Assembly: GCF_028689295.1 (NCBI RefSeq)
Contig: NZ_JAQTWL010000015.1
Location: 1-64,000 of the forward strand
Reading direction: 5' to 3'
Source: Rhodoferax sp.
GTDB taxonomy: Bacteria > Pseudomonadota > Gammaproteobacteria > Burkholderiales > Burkholderiaceae_C
Length of the DNA stretch: 64,000 nt
Position 1 is the stretch's first letter, and every line of letters starts with the position of its first letter. The notes under the pieces were generated by a model, which had not been told where the DNA came from, ran no database searches, and saw nothing but the letters and a program-made list of their open reading frames with translations. Of this stretch, positions 9,910 through 21,787 are shown piece by piece. A program made the translations under genes and the position numbers.

Positions 9910-10829
9910 GCGTCCTCCCGGATTTGGCGGCCGGTCAACTTGAGGAACAGGTCTTCAAGGTTGGCCGGTCGGTGCAGCGTGCGCAACTGCGGGTGGGCGG
10001 CCAGTGCCTGCATCAGCGGCTTGGCGTCCGCCGTGTAGAAGAATACGGTTTCACCACTCACTTCTACCCGCGCCGCCAGGGTTTTCAGGGGCGAATCCAC
10101 CAATTGCAAAGCGCCGCTGCCAAACACTTCCACCACGTCGGGCTCCAAGTACTGCCGGATCAGATCGCGCGGCGCGCCTTCGGCAATTTTCTTGCCATGG
10201 TCCACCACCAGCAGCCGGTGGCACAGGCGCTCGGCTTCGTCCATGAAGTGCGTGGTCAGCAAGATGGATTTGCCCTCGGCCAGCAGCAATTGCAGACGCT
10301 CCCACATCAGGTGGCGCGCCTGCGGATCGAGGCCGGTGGTGGGCTCGTCGAGCAGCAGCAGGCGCGGGTTGTTCACCAGCGCACGCGCCAGACTCAGGCG
10401 GCGCTTCATGCCACCCGACAACTCGCCCGGTTTGGCATTGGCCTTGCTGGTCAGGGACGCAAATTCCAGCAGCGACGGGATGCGCTCGCGAATCTGCGCG
10501 TCCTTCATGCCGAAATAACGGCCGTACACCAGCAGGTTCTCGGCACAATTGAAGTCGGGGTCGAGCGTGTCCAGTTGGCTCACCACGCCCAATTGGGCCT
10601 TGATGGCCAGCGCATCGCGCGGCATTTGCAGGCCAAAAGCCGTCACCGTGCCCTCATCGGGCACCGTCAGGCCCAGACACATGCGGATGGTGGTGGTTTT
10701 GCCGGCGCCGTTGGGGCCAATCACGCCCAGGCATTCGCCCGGCGCAATGGCAAACGACAGGTCGCTGACCACCGTGGCCCCGCCATAACGCTTGACCAGA
10801 TGTTGAACAGAGAGGATGGATTCGGGCAT
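9906..10829 (-). CDS. ABC transporter ATPase (NodI/CcmA-like)
   Basis: A 307-residue ATP-binding subunit with Walker A GPNGAGKTT, signature LSGGMKRRLSLARAL and Walker B LLLLDEPTTGLDPQ, followed by the H-loop region LLTTHFMDEAERLC. The C-terminal extension is typical of DrrA/NodI-type ABC-2 exporters. The ATG at 10829 is preferred; a GTG start 48 bases upstream would add 16 residues without family similarity. It is the first gene of the unit and lies divergent to purT. Confidence 0.93.
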   Translation of the reverse strand: MPESILSVQHLVKRYGGATVVSDLSFAIAPGECLGVIGPNGAGKTTTIRMCLGLTVPDEGTVTAFGLQMPRDALAIKAQLGVVSQLDTLDPDFNCAENLLVYGRYFGMKDAQIRERIPSLLEFASLTSKANAKPGELSGGMKRRLSLARALVNNPRLLLLDEPTTGLDPQARHLMWERLQLLLAEGKSILLTTHFMDEAERLCHRLLVVDHGKKIAEGAPRDLIRQYLEPDVVEVFGSGALQLVDSPLKTLAARVEVSGETVFFYTADAKPLMQALAAHPQLRTLHRPANLEDLFLKLTGRQIREDA

Positions 10830-10836
10830 GGGCTGA

Positions 10837-12240
<1,404 letters not shown>

Positions 12241-12253
12241 AGTCATTTAATCA

Positions 12254-12356
12254 GTTGGGGTCAGAGCACGTCGCTGCGCGAGTGGTCTGACCCGCAAGGC
12301 TTCGGTTCGTTGGGGTCAGAGCACGTTTGCTTCGCAAAGTGGTCTGACCCGCAAGG
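12254..12356 (+). repeat. Two tandem GGGGTC-core hairpin repeats
   Basis: Copy one spans 12254-12299 and copy two 12309-12356. Each has GTTGGGGTCAGAGCACG, a short variable loop and AGTGGTCTGACCCGCAAGG. The outer arms GGTCAGAGCAC and GTGGTCTGACC are near-complementary, and in copy two the inner TTTGC/GCAAA also pair. The core is shared with the element inside lipB. The second copy contains the stop codon of the methyltransferase on the opposite strand. They may also act as a transcription barrier between purT and that gene; neither copy ends in a T-run. Confidence 0.8.
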
Positions 12357-12948
12357 TATCAAATTTCGCCATCTGCGTCGAGCTGCCGCGCACCGGGTCC
12401 GGTGGCCCGAGGTCGGAAAAACTGACGCTGTAGCCATGACGTTGTGCCACCCCTCCGGCCCAATGCTGAAACTGGGCCCGGGTCCACTCGAAGTGGTGCC
12501 CCGGATGACGTTTTCGCCCGGCTGACATGCCGTGCAACACGTTGTATTCCTGGTTGGGCGTGGTCACCAGCAGCAGGCGCGGGTGCATGCCGTCGAACAC
12601 GGCACGCTCGACCCGGGGCAAGTGGCCGGGCGGGATGTGCTCGATGGTCTCCAGCATCACGGCGGCATCGAAGCCCTTCAAGTCGCGGTCAGGCTCCTCG
12701 AAGGAGCCCAGGCGCACGCTCAGCCGCGGGTCGGGTCGCAGCCAGTCAATGCCAAGGGCAAAACGCGCATCGGCCAGCACCCGTTCGTCAATGTCGATAC
12801 CCAGCAGTTGCACAAACTGCGGATGAGCACGCAATCTCAGCAGCAGCTCACCCGGCCCGCAGCCCAGATCCAGCACACTGGTTGCGCCACTGTCCCGCAG
12901 CGTGCGGACCACCGCGTCGAGCCGTCCAACATGCAAGGGGGTGGACAC
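12316..12948 (-). CDS. Stand-alone Hen1-like RNA 3'-end methyltransferase domain
   Basis: A 210-residue class I methyltransferase with the SAM loop VLDLGCGPGE (about 25-34). It has the Hen1 signature: E100, E103 and H104 in LETIEHIPP, then HHFEWTRAQF around 151-160, supplying the metal ligands Hen1 enzymes use to methylate the terminal 2'-OH of RNA. Bacterial Hen1 normally carries an extra N-terminal domain and pairs with Pnkp; neither is here. The start is GTG at 12948, preceded by an AGG-rich site and 11 bases after amn. The last 14 or so residues are encoded by the purT-side repeat, so the native C-terminus has probably been replaced. Confidence 0.75.
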   Translation of the reverse strand: MSTPLHVGRLDAVVRTLRDSGATSVLDLGCGPGELLLRLRAHPQFVQLLGIDIDERVLADARFALGIDWLRPDPRLSVRLGSFEEPDRDLKGFDAAVMLETIEHIPPGHLPRVERAVFDGMHPRLLLVTTPNQEYNVLHGMSAGRKRHPGHHFEWTRAQFQHWAGGVAQRHGYSVSFSDLGPPDPVRGSSTQMAKFDTLRVRPLCEANVL

Positions 12949-12959
12949 GGCTGACCTGC

Positions 12960-14396
12960 CTACTGAAACGCCACCTCGGCAAAGCTGCGCAATTTGCGGC
13001 TGTGGAGCTGGTCGATGCCCTGTTCGCGCAGCAATTCCAGCGCACGGATGCCGATGCGCAAGTGCTGGTCCACGCGTTCGCGGTAAAAGTGGTTGGCCAT
13101 GCCGGGCAGCTTGATCTCGCCGTGCAGCGGCTTGTCGCTGACGCACAACAGGGTGCCATAGGGCACGCGAAACCTGAAACCATTGGCGGCAATGGTTGCG
13201 CTTTCCATGTCGAGCGCCACCGCGCGGCTCTGGCTGAAGCGTCGCTGCGGGCCATTGTCGGGCAACAGCTCCCAATTGCGGTTGTCGGTGGAGGCCACGG
13301 TGCCGGTGCGCATGATGCGTTTGAGCTCCGGCCCCTTGAGCTGCGTGACCTCCGTCACGGCAGACGCCAGCGCCACCTGGATTTCGGCCAGCGCGGGTAT
13401 GGGCACCCACAGCGGCAGCTCTTCGTCGAGCACATGGTCCTCGCGCACATAGCCGTGCGCCAGCACATAGTCGCCCAGTTGCTGGCTGCTGCGCAGGCCG
13501 GCGCAGTGGCCCAGCATGATCCAGGCATGCGGGCGCAGCACGGCAATGTGGTCGGTAATGGTCTTGGCATTGGCCGGGCCGACGCCGATGTTGACCATGC
13601 TGATGCCGCTGCCGTCCGGGCGCACCAGATGGTAGGCGGGCATTTGCGGCAGGCGCACTGCATTGTCCGGCTCGACAAAGGCGATGTATTCGCTGGCCGC
13701 GTCCTGCATGGCCGCATGTCCCAGCGCAATGAATTCGTCGATGTAAAACTGATAGTTGGTGAACAGCACGAAGTTCTGGAAATGCTCGGGCGCGGTGCCG
13801 GTGTAGTGGCGCAGCCGCTGCAGCGAATAATCCACCCGCGGCGCGGTAAACAGCGACAGGGGTTGTGCCTCGCCGGGGCGCGGCTCGTGGGTGCCGTTGG
13901 CAATGCCGTCATCCATGGCGGCCAGGTCGGGCAGGTCGAACACGTCGCGCATCAACTGGCGGCGCTGCGGGCTCAGGCTGCCTTCCACATGGTCGCTCTC
14001 GGCAAAGGAGAAATGCACCGGAATCGGCTGGTTGCTGGTGCCCACTTCAAGCGCCACACCATGGTTGTCCAGCAGCAGCGTGAACTGCTCCAGGTAGTAG
14101 CGGGCAAAAAGGTCGGGCCGGGTCAGGGTGGTCTCGAAGCGGCCCGTACCGGCGACAAAGCCATAGCTCAGGCGCGCGGATTCTCTGGAGGCCTGGCGCC
14201 GCACGGTGTCGGTTTGCACCCGCACAAACGGGTAGCAGGCGCGCGCATGGCCGGGCAAGTCTTCACCCGCCACATAGCGCTGCATGGCCTGGCGCAAGTG
14301 GCCGATGCTGTTGTCATAGATCAGCCGTGCCTGCGCCAAGGCGGCGGCCGGGTCGTTAAAGCGCATGGGCGCGATGAAAGCGGGTAGGTATGGCAT
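12960..14396 (-). CDS. amn: AMP nucleosidase
   Basis: A 478-residue protein close in length to E. coli Amn (484). Amn hydrolyses AMP to adenine and ribose 5-phosphate. The C-terminal half carries the phosphorylase-fold segments ISMVNIGVGPANAKTITDHI and the active-site stretch ALDMESATIAANGFRFRVPY. The N-terminal half has the Amn-specific domain (RFNDPAAALAQARLIYDNS). The ATG at 14396 was kept; an internal methionine at MRFNDP is possible. It is cotranscribed with the Hen1-like gene and divergent from gshA. Confidence 0.95.
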   Translation of the reverse strand: MPYLPAFIAPMRFNDPAAALAQARLIYDNSIGHLRQAMQRYVAGEDLPGHARACYPFVRVQTDTVRRQASRESARLSYGFVAGTGRFETTLTRPDLFARYYLEQFTLLLDNHGVALEVGTSNQPIPVHFSFAESDHVEGSLSPQRRQLMRDVFDLPDLAAMDDGIANGTHEPRPGEAQPLSLFTAPRVDYSLQRLRHYTGTAPEHFQNFVLFTNYQFYIDEFIALGHAAMQDAASEYIAFVEPDNAVRLPQMPAYHLVRPDGSGISMVNIGVGPANAKTITDHIAVLRPHAWIMLGHCAGLRSSQQLGDYVLAHGYVREDHVLDEELPLWVPIPALAEIQVALASAVTEVTQLKGPELKRIMRTGTVASTDNRNWELLPDNGPQRRFSQSRAVALDMESATIAANGFRFRVPYGTLLCVSDKPLHGEIKLPGMANHFYRERVDQHLRIGIRALELLREQGIDQLHSRKLRSFAEVAFQ

Positions 14397-14491
14397 GCAC
14401 TGATTGTTTCACGCCTGCATGACATTGGCGCGACGCGGCGCCGGGTAAAAACTGCCATACTTCCCGACTTCGAAAAAGACCAAGCCCCGTC

Positions 14492-16054
14492 ATGCTGAAA
14501 TTCACCTGTTGCGACGAAGTGCGCCAATTTTCCGACCCGGCACAGGCCCGGCTGCTGCGCGGGATTCAGCGCGGCTATGAGCGCGAGTGCCTGCGGGTGG
14601 ACCGCGGCGGCCAACTCGCCAAAACGTCGCACCCGCCAGCTTTGGGCGCCAAGCTGACGCACCCCTGGATCACCACCGACTACGCCGAGGCGCTGCTGGA
14701 GTTCATTACGCCGCCGTCCAGCGAGCCAGGTTTTCCGCTCGAATTCTTGAAAGACATCCACCGTTTCAGCGCCCAGCAGCTTGAAGGCGAGTTCCTCTGG
14801 GCGGGCTCAATGCCCTGCAAAATTGGCGTTGACGCCGACATTGCCATTGCCGACTACGGCCCGTCCAACGCGGCGAGCTTCAAAATGGTCTATCGCGAAG
14901 GCCTGGGCCTGCGCTACGGCCGCGCCATGCAGACCATTGCCGGGGCGCACTACAACTGGTCGCTGCCGCAAGAATTCTGGCTCAGCCTGCGTGGCTGCTG
15001 CGGCGGCGCAGCCAACTTGCAGGACTTCATCGACGACCGCAGCTTTGGGCTGATCCGGAACTTCTTGCGCTACGGCTGGCTGGTGCCCTACCTGTTTGGC
15101 GCCTCGCCAGCGCTGTGCCAGTCGTTTTTGCAGGGCCACCCCAGTGACCTGACCGAACTGGTGCCCGGCACCCTGCACGGGGCTTATGCCACCAGCCTGC
15201 GCATGAGCGACCTCGGTTACCAGAACCACGCGCAAGACAAGCTCAACATCAACTTCAACTCGCTCGCTGAATACACCGACGGACTGGAGGCGGCCATCCG
15301 CACGCCTGATCCGTATTACACCGAATTGGGCGTGCGCGACGGCAACCACTGGAAGCAACTCAGCGACAGCCTGCTGCAGTTGGAGGCTGAGTTTTATGCC
15401 CCCATGCGCCCCAAGCGCATCGCCCCGGAAGGCATGCGCCCGGCCAAGGCGCTGCGCACAATGGGCGTGCAGTATCTGGAAATGCGGCTGTTCGACCTGA
15501 ACCCGTTCATCGACATCGGCATTGCGCCCGAACAAAGCCTGTTTGCCGACGTGCTGCTGCTGATGTGCCTGTTTCGCGCCAGCCCGCCCATCACCAGCCG
15601 CGAGCAAAGTGAAAACGACGAAAACAAACACCGCGTGGTCACGCGTGGCCGCCAACCCGGCCTGCAACTGCTGGTGCACAACCACGAGCAGCCGCTGCGC
15701 GCGCTGGCGCATGAGCTGTTCGACGACATGGCGCCGTTTGCCGCCATGCTCGACACCGCCTACGGTGGTCAGCGCTACCAGCAGGCACTGCAAGACCTGC
15801 GCCTGCGCATCGACCAACCCGAGCGCACACCGTCGGCCCAGGTGATTGAAGCCGTCAGAAAGCACGGCGGCTACTTCAATTTTGCGTTCGAGATGTCAAA
15901 AACCCACACCCGGGACCTGCAAGCCACCGCCCTGCCCGCCAACACGCTGACCAAATTCAAAACCAGCGTGCAGCAATCGCTGCTGGCGCAGCAGCAGCTC
16001 GATGCCGCACCGCAAGTCCCGTTCGAGGATTTTGTGGCGGCTTACTTTGCGTAA
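14492..16054 (+). CDS. gshA: Glutamate-cysteine ligase
   Basis: GshA joins glutamate and cysteine in the first step of glutathione synthesis. The 520-residue length matches the gamma/betaproteobacterial type (E. coli 518). Visible landmarks are GYERECLRVDRGG at the N-terminus, the ITTDYAEALLEFITPP segment, IAGAHYNWSLP and the YLEMRLFDLNPF region. It is divergent from amn with a 95-bp gap, and its 3' end overlaps the 3' end of the M48 protease gene by 13 bases. Confidence 0.96.
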   Translation: MLKFTCCDEVRQFSDPAQARLLRGIQRGYERECLRVDRGGQLAKTSHPPALGAKLTHPWITTDYAEALLEFITPPSSEPGFPLEFLKDIHRFSAQQLEGEFLWAGSMPCKIGVDADIAIADYGPSNAASFKMVYREGLGLRYGRAMQTIAGAHYNWSLPQEFWLSLRGCCGGAANLQDFIDDRSFGLIRNFLRYGWLVPYLFGASPALCQSFLQGHPSDLTELVPGTLHGAYATSLRMSDLGYQNHAQDKLNINFNSLAEYTDGLEAAIRTPDPYYTELGVRDGNHWKQLSDSLLQLEAEFYAPMRPKRIAPEGMRPAKALRTMGVQYLEMRLFDLNPFIDIGIAPEQSLFADVLLLMCLFRASPPITSREQSENDENKHRVVTRGRQPGLQLLVHNHEQPLRALAHELFDDMAPFAAMLDTAYGGQRYQQALQDLRLRIDQPERTPSAQVIEAVRKHGGYFNFAFEMSKTHTRDLQATALPANTLTKFKTSVQQSLLAQQQLDAAPQVPFEDFVAAYFA

Positions 16055-17556
16055 GCCTGCGCTTGTTCCACCACCTTGACCGATTGGCCGACGCGCGGCT
16101 CGCCACCGCCGTAATAACCGTTGATGAGCCGCAACTGGGCTTCGGCCTGCGGCAGGGGTGAGCGCTGGGCCAACTGGGCAAAGCCGCCGGCGGGGTAAGC
16201 TGTGGTGCGTAGCGTCCAGGGCCTGGCAGCGGCGCGGTCTTGCGCCGCCATGGCGCGAAAGCTGCCCTGGGCCTGCGCCAAACCGGCTCTGGCCTGCTGC
16301 AGCGCGGCGGCATTTTTGCCGGCGGGCAACATCACGAACACCGTGCCCCCAGGTCCGGTCACCAGCGTGGCATCAATCGCCTGCTGGCCCTGGTTGGAAG
16401 CGCGGCTGCCGACAAAACGGGTCGCTTGCAAGCCGTTGATGCTCAGGCGCTCGCTGCGGCCCTGGCTGGGCTTGAGCAGGTTGCGAATAATGTCCTCATG
16501 CGTGGACCCCGCCTTGGGCGGCGCCACCTGGATCATTAACGCGGCGTCCCTGGCGGCATTGATCAGCGCCAACTGGCTGGACTCGTTGTGAATCTGCCAA
16601 CCCGCAGGGGCTGTGATGGCGATGCCCAGGTCGGTATGGTAAAAATTCTGGCCGCGCGTCAAACCCTGGTCAGCACTCTCGCCATAAGCCATACCGGCAA
16701 TGGCCTGCAGGTAGCGGCTGCGGCCATCATCAGCGAAATTGCCTTTGAACCGGGTGGCCTGTTGGCTGATTTGCTGCAGGCGCTGGTCGTTGCTCGGGTG
16801 GGAGGACAACCAACTGCCCGAAGTCGGGGCGGAGCGGCCCGCGGCACGGGCCTGGTCGGCGGCAAAACGCTCCAGGTTTTTCAGCGAGTTGATCACGTTG
16901 ACCATATGACGCGGGTCATATGCGGTGCGCGCCAGGTATTCGGCGCCCAGACTGTCGGCCTGCAACTCCTGGTCGCGGCTGTACGAGGCGATGTAGCCTG
17001 AGGCCACGGTTTGCGACAGATCGCTGGCCAGCCGCCCGGCGCCGCTCACGCCCTGGCTCTCCAGCACTGCGCCCAGCACGCTCGCCGCCAGCACACCCAG
17101 GCCGGCGTCCTGCTGGCGGGTGGCGCGCTGGGCGCCGTGGCGTGCCGTCACATGGCCGATTTCATGGCCGATGACGCCGGCCAGCTCGGCCTCATCCTGC
17201 AGATGGGCCATGATGCCGCGCGTCACATAGACATAACCGCCGGGTAACGCAAAGGCGTTGACCTCGGGGCTGTCGAGCACGGTGAAATGCCACGTCAACT
17301 GGTCACGGTGCGACTGTTTGGCCAGGCGCTGGCCCAGGCTGTTCACATAGGCTTGCAGCCGCGCGTCACTGACCACGCCGTATTCCTGCAGCACCTGCTG
17401 GTGCGACTTGGCGCCCTCGGTCAATTCCATCTGCTCGCTCATCACCGAGCGCTCGGCCTGGCCGGTCACCGGGTTCACGATGTCGCTGCCACAGGCTGTG
17501 AGCAGCGTGGCCAGCAGCAGCGGCCAGCCGATGCGGCGGGTCAGTGTTTGCACCAT
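16042..17556 (-). CDS. M48 family metalloprotease, predicted lipoprotein
   Basis: A 504-residue secreted peptidase. Residues 1-22 form a lipoprotein signal ending in LLTACG with Cys22 as the lipidation site. The zinc motif HEIGH lies at 131-135, within the M48 context ELAGVIGHEIGHVTARHGAQ. The C-terminal third resembles the extensions of periplasmic quality-control proteases of the BepA/YfgC type, suggesting a role in outer-membrane maintenance; that function is inferred. An AGGAG site precedes the ATG. It is divergent from dbpA. Confidence 0.92.
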   Translation of the reverse strand: MVQTLTRRIGWPLLLATLLTACGSDIVNPVTGQAERSVMSEQMELTEGAKSHQQVLQEYGVVSDARLQAYVNSLGQRLAKQSHRDQLTWHFTVLDSPEVNAFALPGGYVYVTRGIMAHLQDEAELAGVIGHEIGHVTARHGAQRATRQQDAGLGVLAASVLGAVLESQGVSGAGRLASDLSQTVASGYIASYSRDQELQADSLGAEYLARTAYDPRHMVNVINSLKNLERFAADQARAAGRSAPTSGSWLSSHPSNDQRLQQISQQATRFKGNFADDGRSRYLQAIAGMAYGESADQGLTRGQNFYHTDLGIAITAPAGWQIHNESSQLALINAARDAALMIQVAPPKAGSTHEDIIRNLLKPSQGRSERLSINGLQATRFVGSRASNQGQQAIDATLVTGPGGTVFVMLPAGKNAAALQQARAGLAQAQGSFRAMAAQDRAAARPWTLRTTAYPAGGFAQLAQRSPLPQAEAQLRLINGYYGGGEPRVGQSVKVVEQAQAYAK

Positions 17557-17638
17557 GGGGGTTCTCCTTTCAGATCGACAACAACGCCTATTGTGCCCAG
17601 CTCATTTTGCCCACATGGGCATTCACGATAATCCTGCC

Positions 17639-19029
<1,391 letters not shown>

Positions 19030-19033
<4 letters not shown>

Positions 19034-19743
19034 ACAGCGCGAGCCTGCAGCACCCGGTAAACCGCCATGACCTTTAGCACATAGGCCTGGGTCTCTTTGT
19101 AATTGGGAATGCGGTTGCCGGCGCGCGCTACCGCGCCTTCACCCGCGTTGTAGGCGGCCAGTGCCAGCTCGGTTTGGCCGCCAAACAGGCGCAGCAAGTC
19201 GGCCAGGTGGCGGGTTCCGGTGTGAATGTTCAAATCCGGGTCTTTGAGTTTGCTGACCACAGTGGCACCAGGTTCAGCCAGCACGCCATAACGCCTGGCG
19301 GTGGCGGGCATCAGTTGCATCAGACCCACTGCGCCCTTGTTTGACACGGCACCCGGGTTAAACGCAGACTCGGTTGCCACCACGGCCTTGATCAGATCCA
19401 GGTCAACCCCATAAGCTTGTGAAGCCGAACTGATGCTGCCCTGTGCCGCCTTGTACGCGGGCAACCCATCGATGACGGCGACTGTGGTATGCGCTGATGT
19501 GTGCGGCATTGATGCCGCATTGGCGCGTGCCGTTCCAGACGATTCATGATTCGATTGAATCACCAACTCTGCCTTCCTGGGTGGCATCTCATTGGTAAAT
19601 TGAGTCACACCGTTTGCATCGACGTATTTCCAGACATCAGCCGAAGCTGCGCAGTGAAGGCCGGCAAACAGCAGGGCAAACAGACTGACCCCGGCGGTGT
19701 GTCGCAATAAATATGAAAAAACCACTACAAAAGCCCTTTTCAA
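19030..19743 (-). CDS. Lytic transglycosylase with N-terminal DUF4124
   Basis: A 237-residue exported protein. A hydrophobic signal (about 10-35, ending AASA) precedes a DUF4124-like segment (DVWKYVDANGVTQFTNEMPP) and a C-terminal goose-lysozyme-type SLT domain. The catalytic glutamate lies in VVATESAFNPGAVS, followed by GAVGLMQLMPATARRYG and the conserved LALAAYNAGEGAVARAG. Such enzymes cleave peptidoglycan to leave anhydro-muropeptides. It is divergent from the TMTC-like gene. Confidence 0.93.
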
Positions 19744-19795
19744 TCGACCCTCTACAATTAAAAATGAGTCAAATTAACCCATCACATCATTTGGC

Positions 19796-21787
19796 ATGAC
19801 GCCCAAATCTACCCACGCGCTGTACGCGGTCGCCCTGGCAGCCGGTATTTTAATGTTGTATGCCTTCGGTTTGAACAACCAACTGGTATTTGACGATGGC
19901 CGTCTGACCGACGGCACCATTTTTGCGCAATACGGCAGCCTGCTGCACCTCAAAACCCGGCTGGTGTCATACGGCAGTTTTGTCTGGGTCCAAAATATTT
20001 TAGGTGAAAACTGGCCAGGGCAACGCCTTTTCAACACAGGCTTGCACATTGCCACGGCGCTGGCACTGTATGCGCTGGTGCTCGCGTTGCTTGAGCGCGC
20101 CAGCTGGGGTGACGGGCAAAAAAGTCAGCCAAATTTTGCATCATCGTTGCCTGGTGCAGCGCGCGCGGGGGTGGCGTTATGGGCTTTTAACCCCGTTGCC
20201 GTTTACGCAGTGGCTTACCTGATTCAGCGCTCCATTTTGATGGCGACCTTGTTTGTAGTTCTGGCCTGCCTGGGGTTCGTGCGCGGGCTTGTCAGTGGAC
20301 GACCCGGCTGGTTTGTGGCTGCTTTCGTGTGCTACCTGCTCGGGGTGGCAGCCAAAGAGCATGCCGTGACAGCCATCCTGCTGACCGTGCCACTTTTTGT
20401 CTTCATCAAACGTCCTTCCATCCTGCGGGTTATGGCTGCGATCAGCCTGGCTGCTACTCTGCTTGTGGCCGTGGGCGCGGTGCTCTACAGCCAGTACGGT
20501 GCCGTCGTCGGTGCCGTGTTCGATGAAACCAGCCGCGCCTTTGCCCTGCAACTTGAACAACAGCAGCCCGGCATCCGCCAGCATCTTTATCTGTTGAGCA
20601 TCGTCCACCAGGCAGGGCTGTTTTTCAAGTATGGCCTGATGTGGCTGGTGCCTTATGTGGGCTGGATGTCGATCGACATCCGCCCGGCGTTTCCGCTGAC
20701 CCTGATCAGCGCAAGCCTGATTGGCGGCGTGGCCTGGCTCTGCTTGCTGCTGGGTTCTGCCTGGCTTGTATTGCGGCGCGGCGATGTGTGGGGATTGGTG
20801 GGGCTTGGCCTGCTGATGCCCTGCCTTTTGTTTGTCACCGAATTTGCGACGGTCTGGTTGCAAGACCCGTTCGTGCTTTACCGCAGTTACCTTTGGTCTA
20901 TGGCGCTGCCCTTGCTGCTGGCGTTGCCACTGGTGGGCATTTCAAATCGCAAAGTTGATGCTTTGGTGCTGATCCTGGTGGGCGTGTTGGCTGCATTCAG
21001 TTTTGAGCGCATACACAGTTTGCGCAGCCCCGCCGTGGCCTGGCTTGACGCCGCTGACAAGATCGACTTGCAGGCTCCGGCCAGTGCCGTGGGCCGTTGG
21101 CGACCCTTTCTTAATTTGGGCGCTGAGAAACTGGAGGCCAGCCTGTTCCAGGATGCGTTGCACCTGTTTACCCAGGCCGAAACGCTGGGTGAGCCACTGG
21201 GGTCTGCGCGCTTTAACATGGGCGTGAGTTTGCAACAACTCAACCAGCACCCACTGGCGCTCGACAACTTTGCCAAGGCCGAGGCCAAAGGTTTTACTGA
21301 GGCCGCGCTTTATTTCCAACGCGGCGAATCGCAATATGCGCTGGGGCAATTTGCACCGGCCTACGCCAGTTTTACACAGGCTTTGGCGCGCCCGCAGACC
21401 GAAGAAGCCACCGAATTCACACGCATGCGCCAAGCCGAGTCAGCGCAAGCCAGCACGAACTACGATGCAGCCATTTCTGCCTACCGCATCCTTATTCAAA
21501 TAAACCCGGGCAAGCAGCGTTACAAAGTTGGCCTGAGCATGGCCTACCTGAGAAAAAATGACTTTGGTGCTGCACTTGATATCCTGAACCCTGAACTTGC
21601 CGAGCGGCCCACGGGCCCCGCATATTACGCACGTGCCCTGACCCACTACGCCATGGGCAAGCACCTGGCCAGCGCGCAAGACCTGGCCATGGCACTGCAG
21701 ACTGATGACAATAATCCGGCCTATCTTCAACTTCAGCAACTGCTGGCCCAGCCATCCGCCGCAACCCAACCCGCGACAAAACCCTGA
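19796..21787 (+). CDS. TMTC-like membrane glycosyltransferase with C-terminal TPRs
   Basis: A 663-residue protein with about ten or more membrane helices in residues 1-420 and tetratricopeptide repeats from about 440 to the end. The N-terminal loop FDDGRL and the segment WPGQRLFNTGLHIATALALYAL resemble GT-C glycosyltransferases of the TMTC/PMT type, which move sugars from polyprenyl phosphate to proteins. This suggests a protein O-glycosyltransferase with a periplasmic TPR domain. Donor and targets are unknown; the neighbouring secreted proteins are candidates. The next gene starts within its stop codon (TGATG), so they are coupled. Confidence 0.7.
   Translation: MTPKSTHALYAVALAAGILMLYAFGLNNQLVFDDGRLTDGTIFAQYGSLLHLKTRLVSYGSFVWVQNILGENWPGQRLFNTGLHIATALALYALVLALLERASWGDGQKSQPNFASSLPGAARAGVALWAFNPVAVYAVAYLIQRSILMATLFVVLACLGFVRGLVSGRPGWFVAAFVCYLLGVAAKEHAVTAILLTVPLFVFIKRPSILRVMAAISLAATLLVAVGAVLYSQYGAVVGAVFDETSRAFALQLEQQQPGIRQHLYLLSIVHQAGLFFKYGLMWLVPYVGWMSIDIRPAFPLTLISASLIGGVAWLCLLLGSAWLVLRRGDVWGLVGLGLLMPCLLFVTEFATVWLQDPFVLYRSYLWSMALPLLLALPLVGISNRKVDALVLILVGVLAAFSFERIHSLRSPAVAWLDAADKIDLQAPASAVGRWRPFLNLGAEKLEASLFQDALHLFTQAETLGEPLGSARFNMGVSLQQLNQHPLALDNFAKAEAKGFTEAALYFQRGESQYALGQFAPAYASFTQALARPQTEEATEFTRMRQAESAQASTNYDAAISAYRILIQINPGKQRYKVGLSMAYLRKNDFGAALDILNPELAERPTGPAYYARALTHYAMGKHLASAQDLAMALQTDDNNPAYLQLQQLLAQPSAATQPATKP

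Noticed and set aside
12444-14387. 647-codon open frame on the plus strand
   Set aside because: Antisense to amn and the Hen1-like gene, with no recognisable motif.
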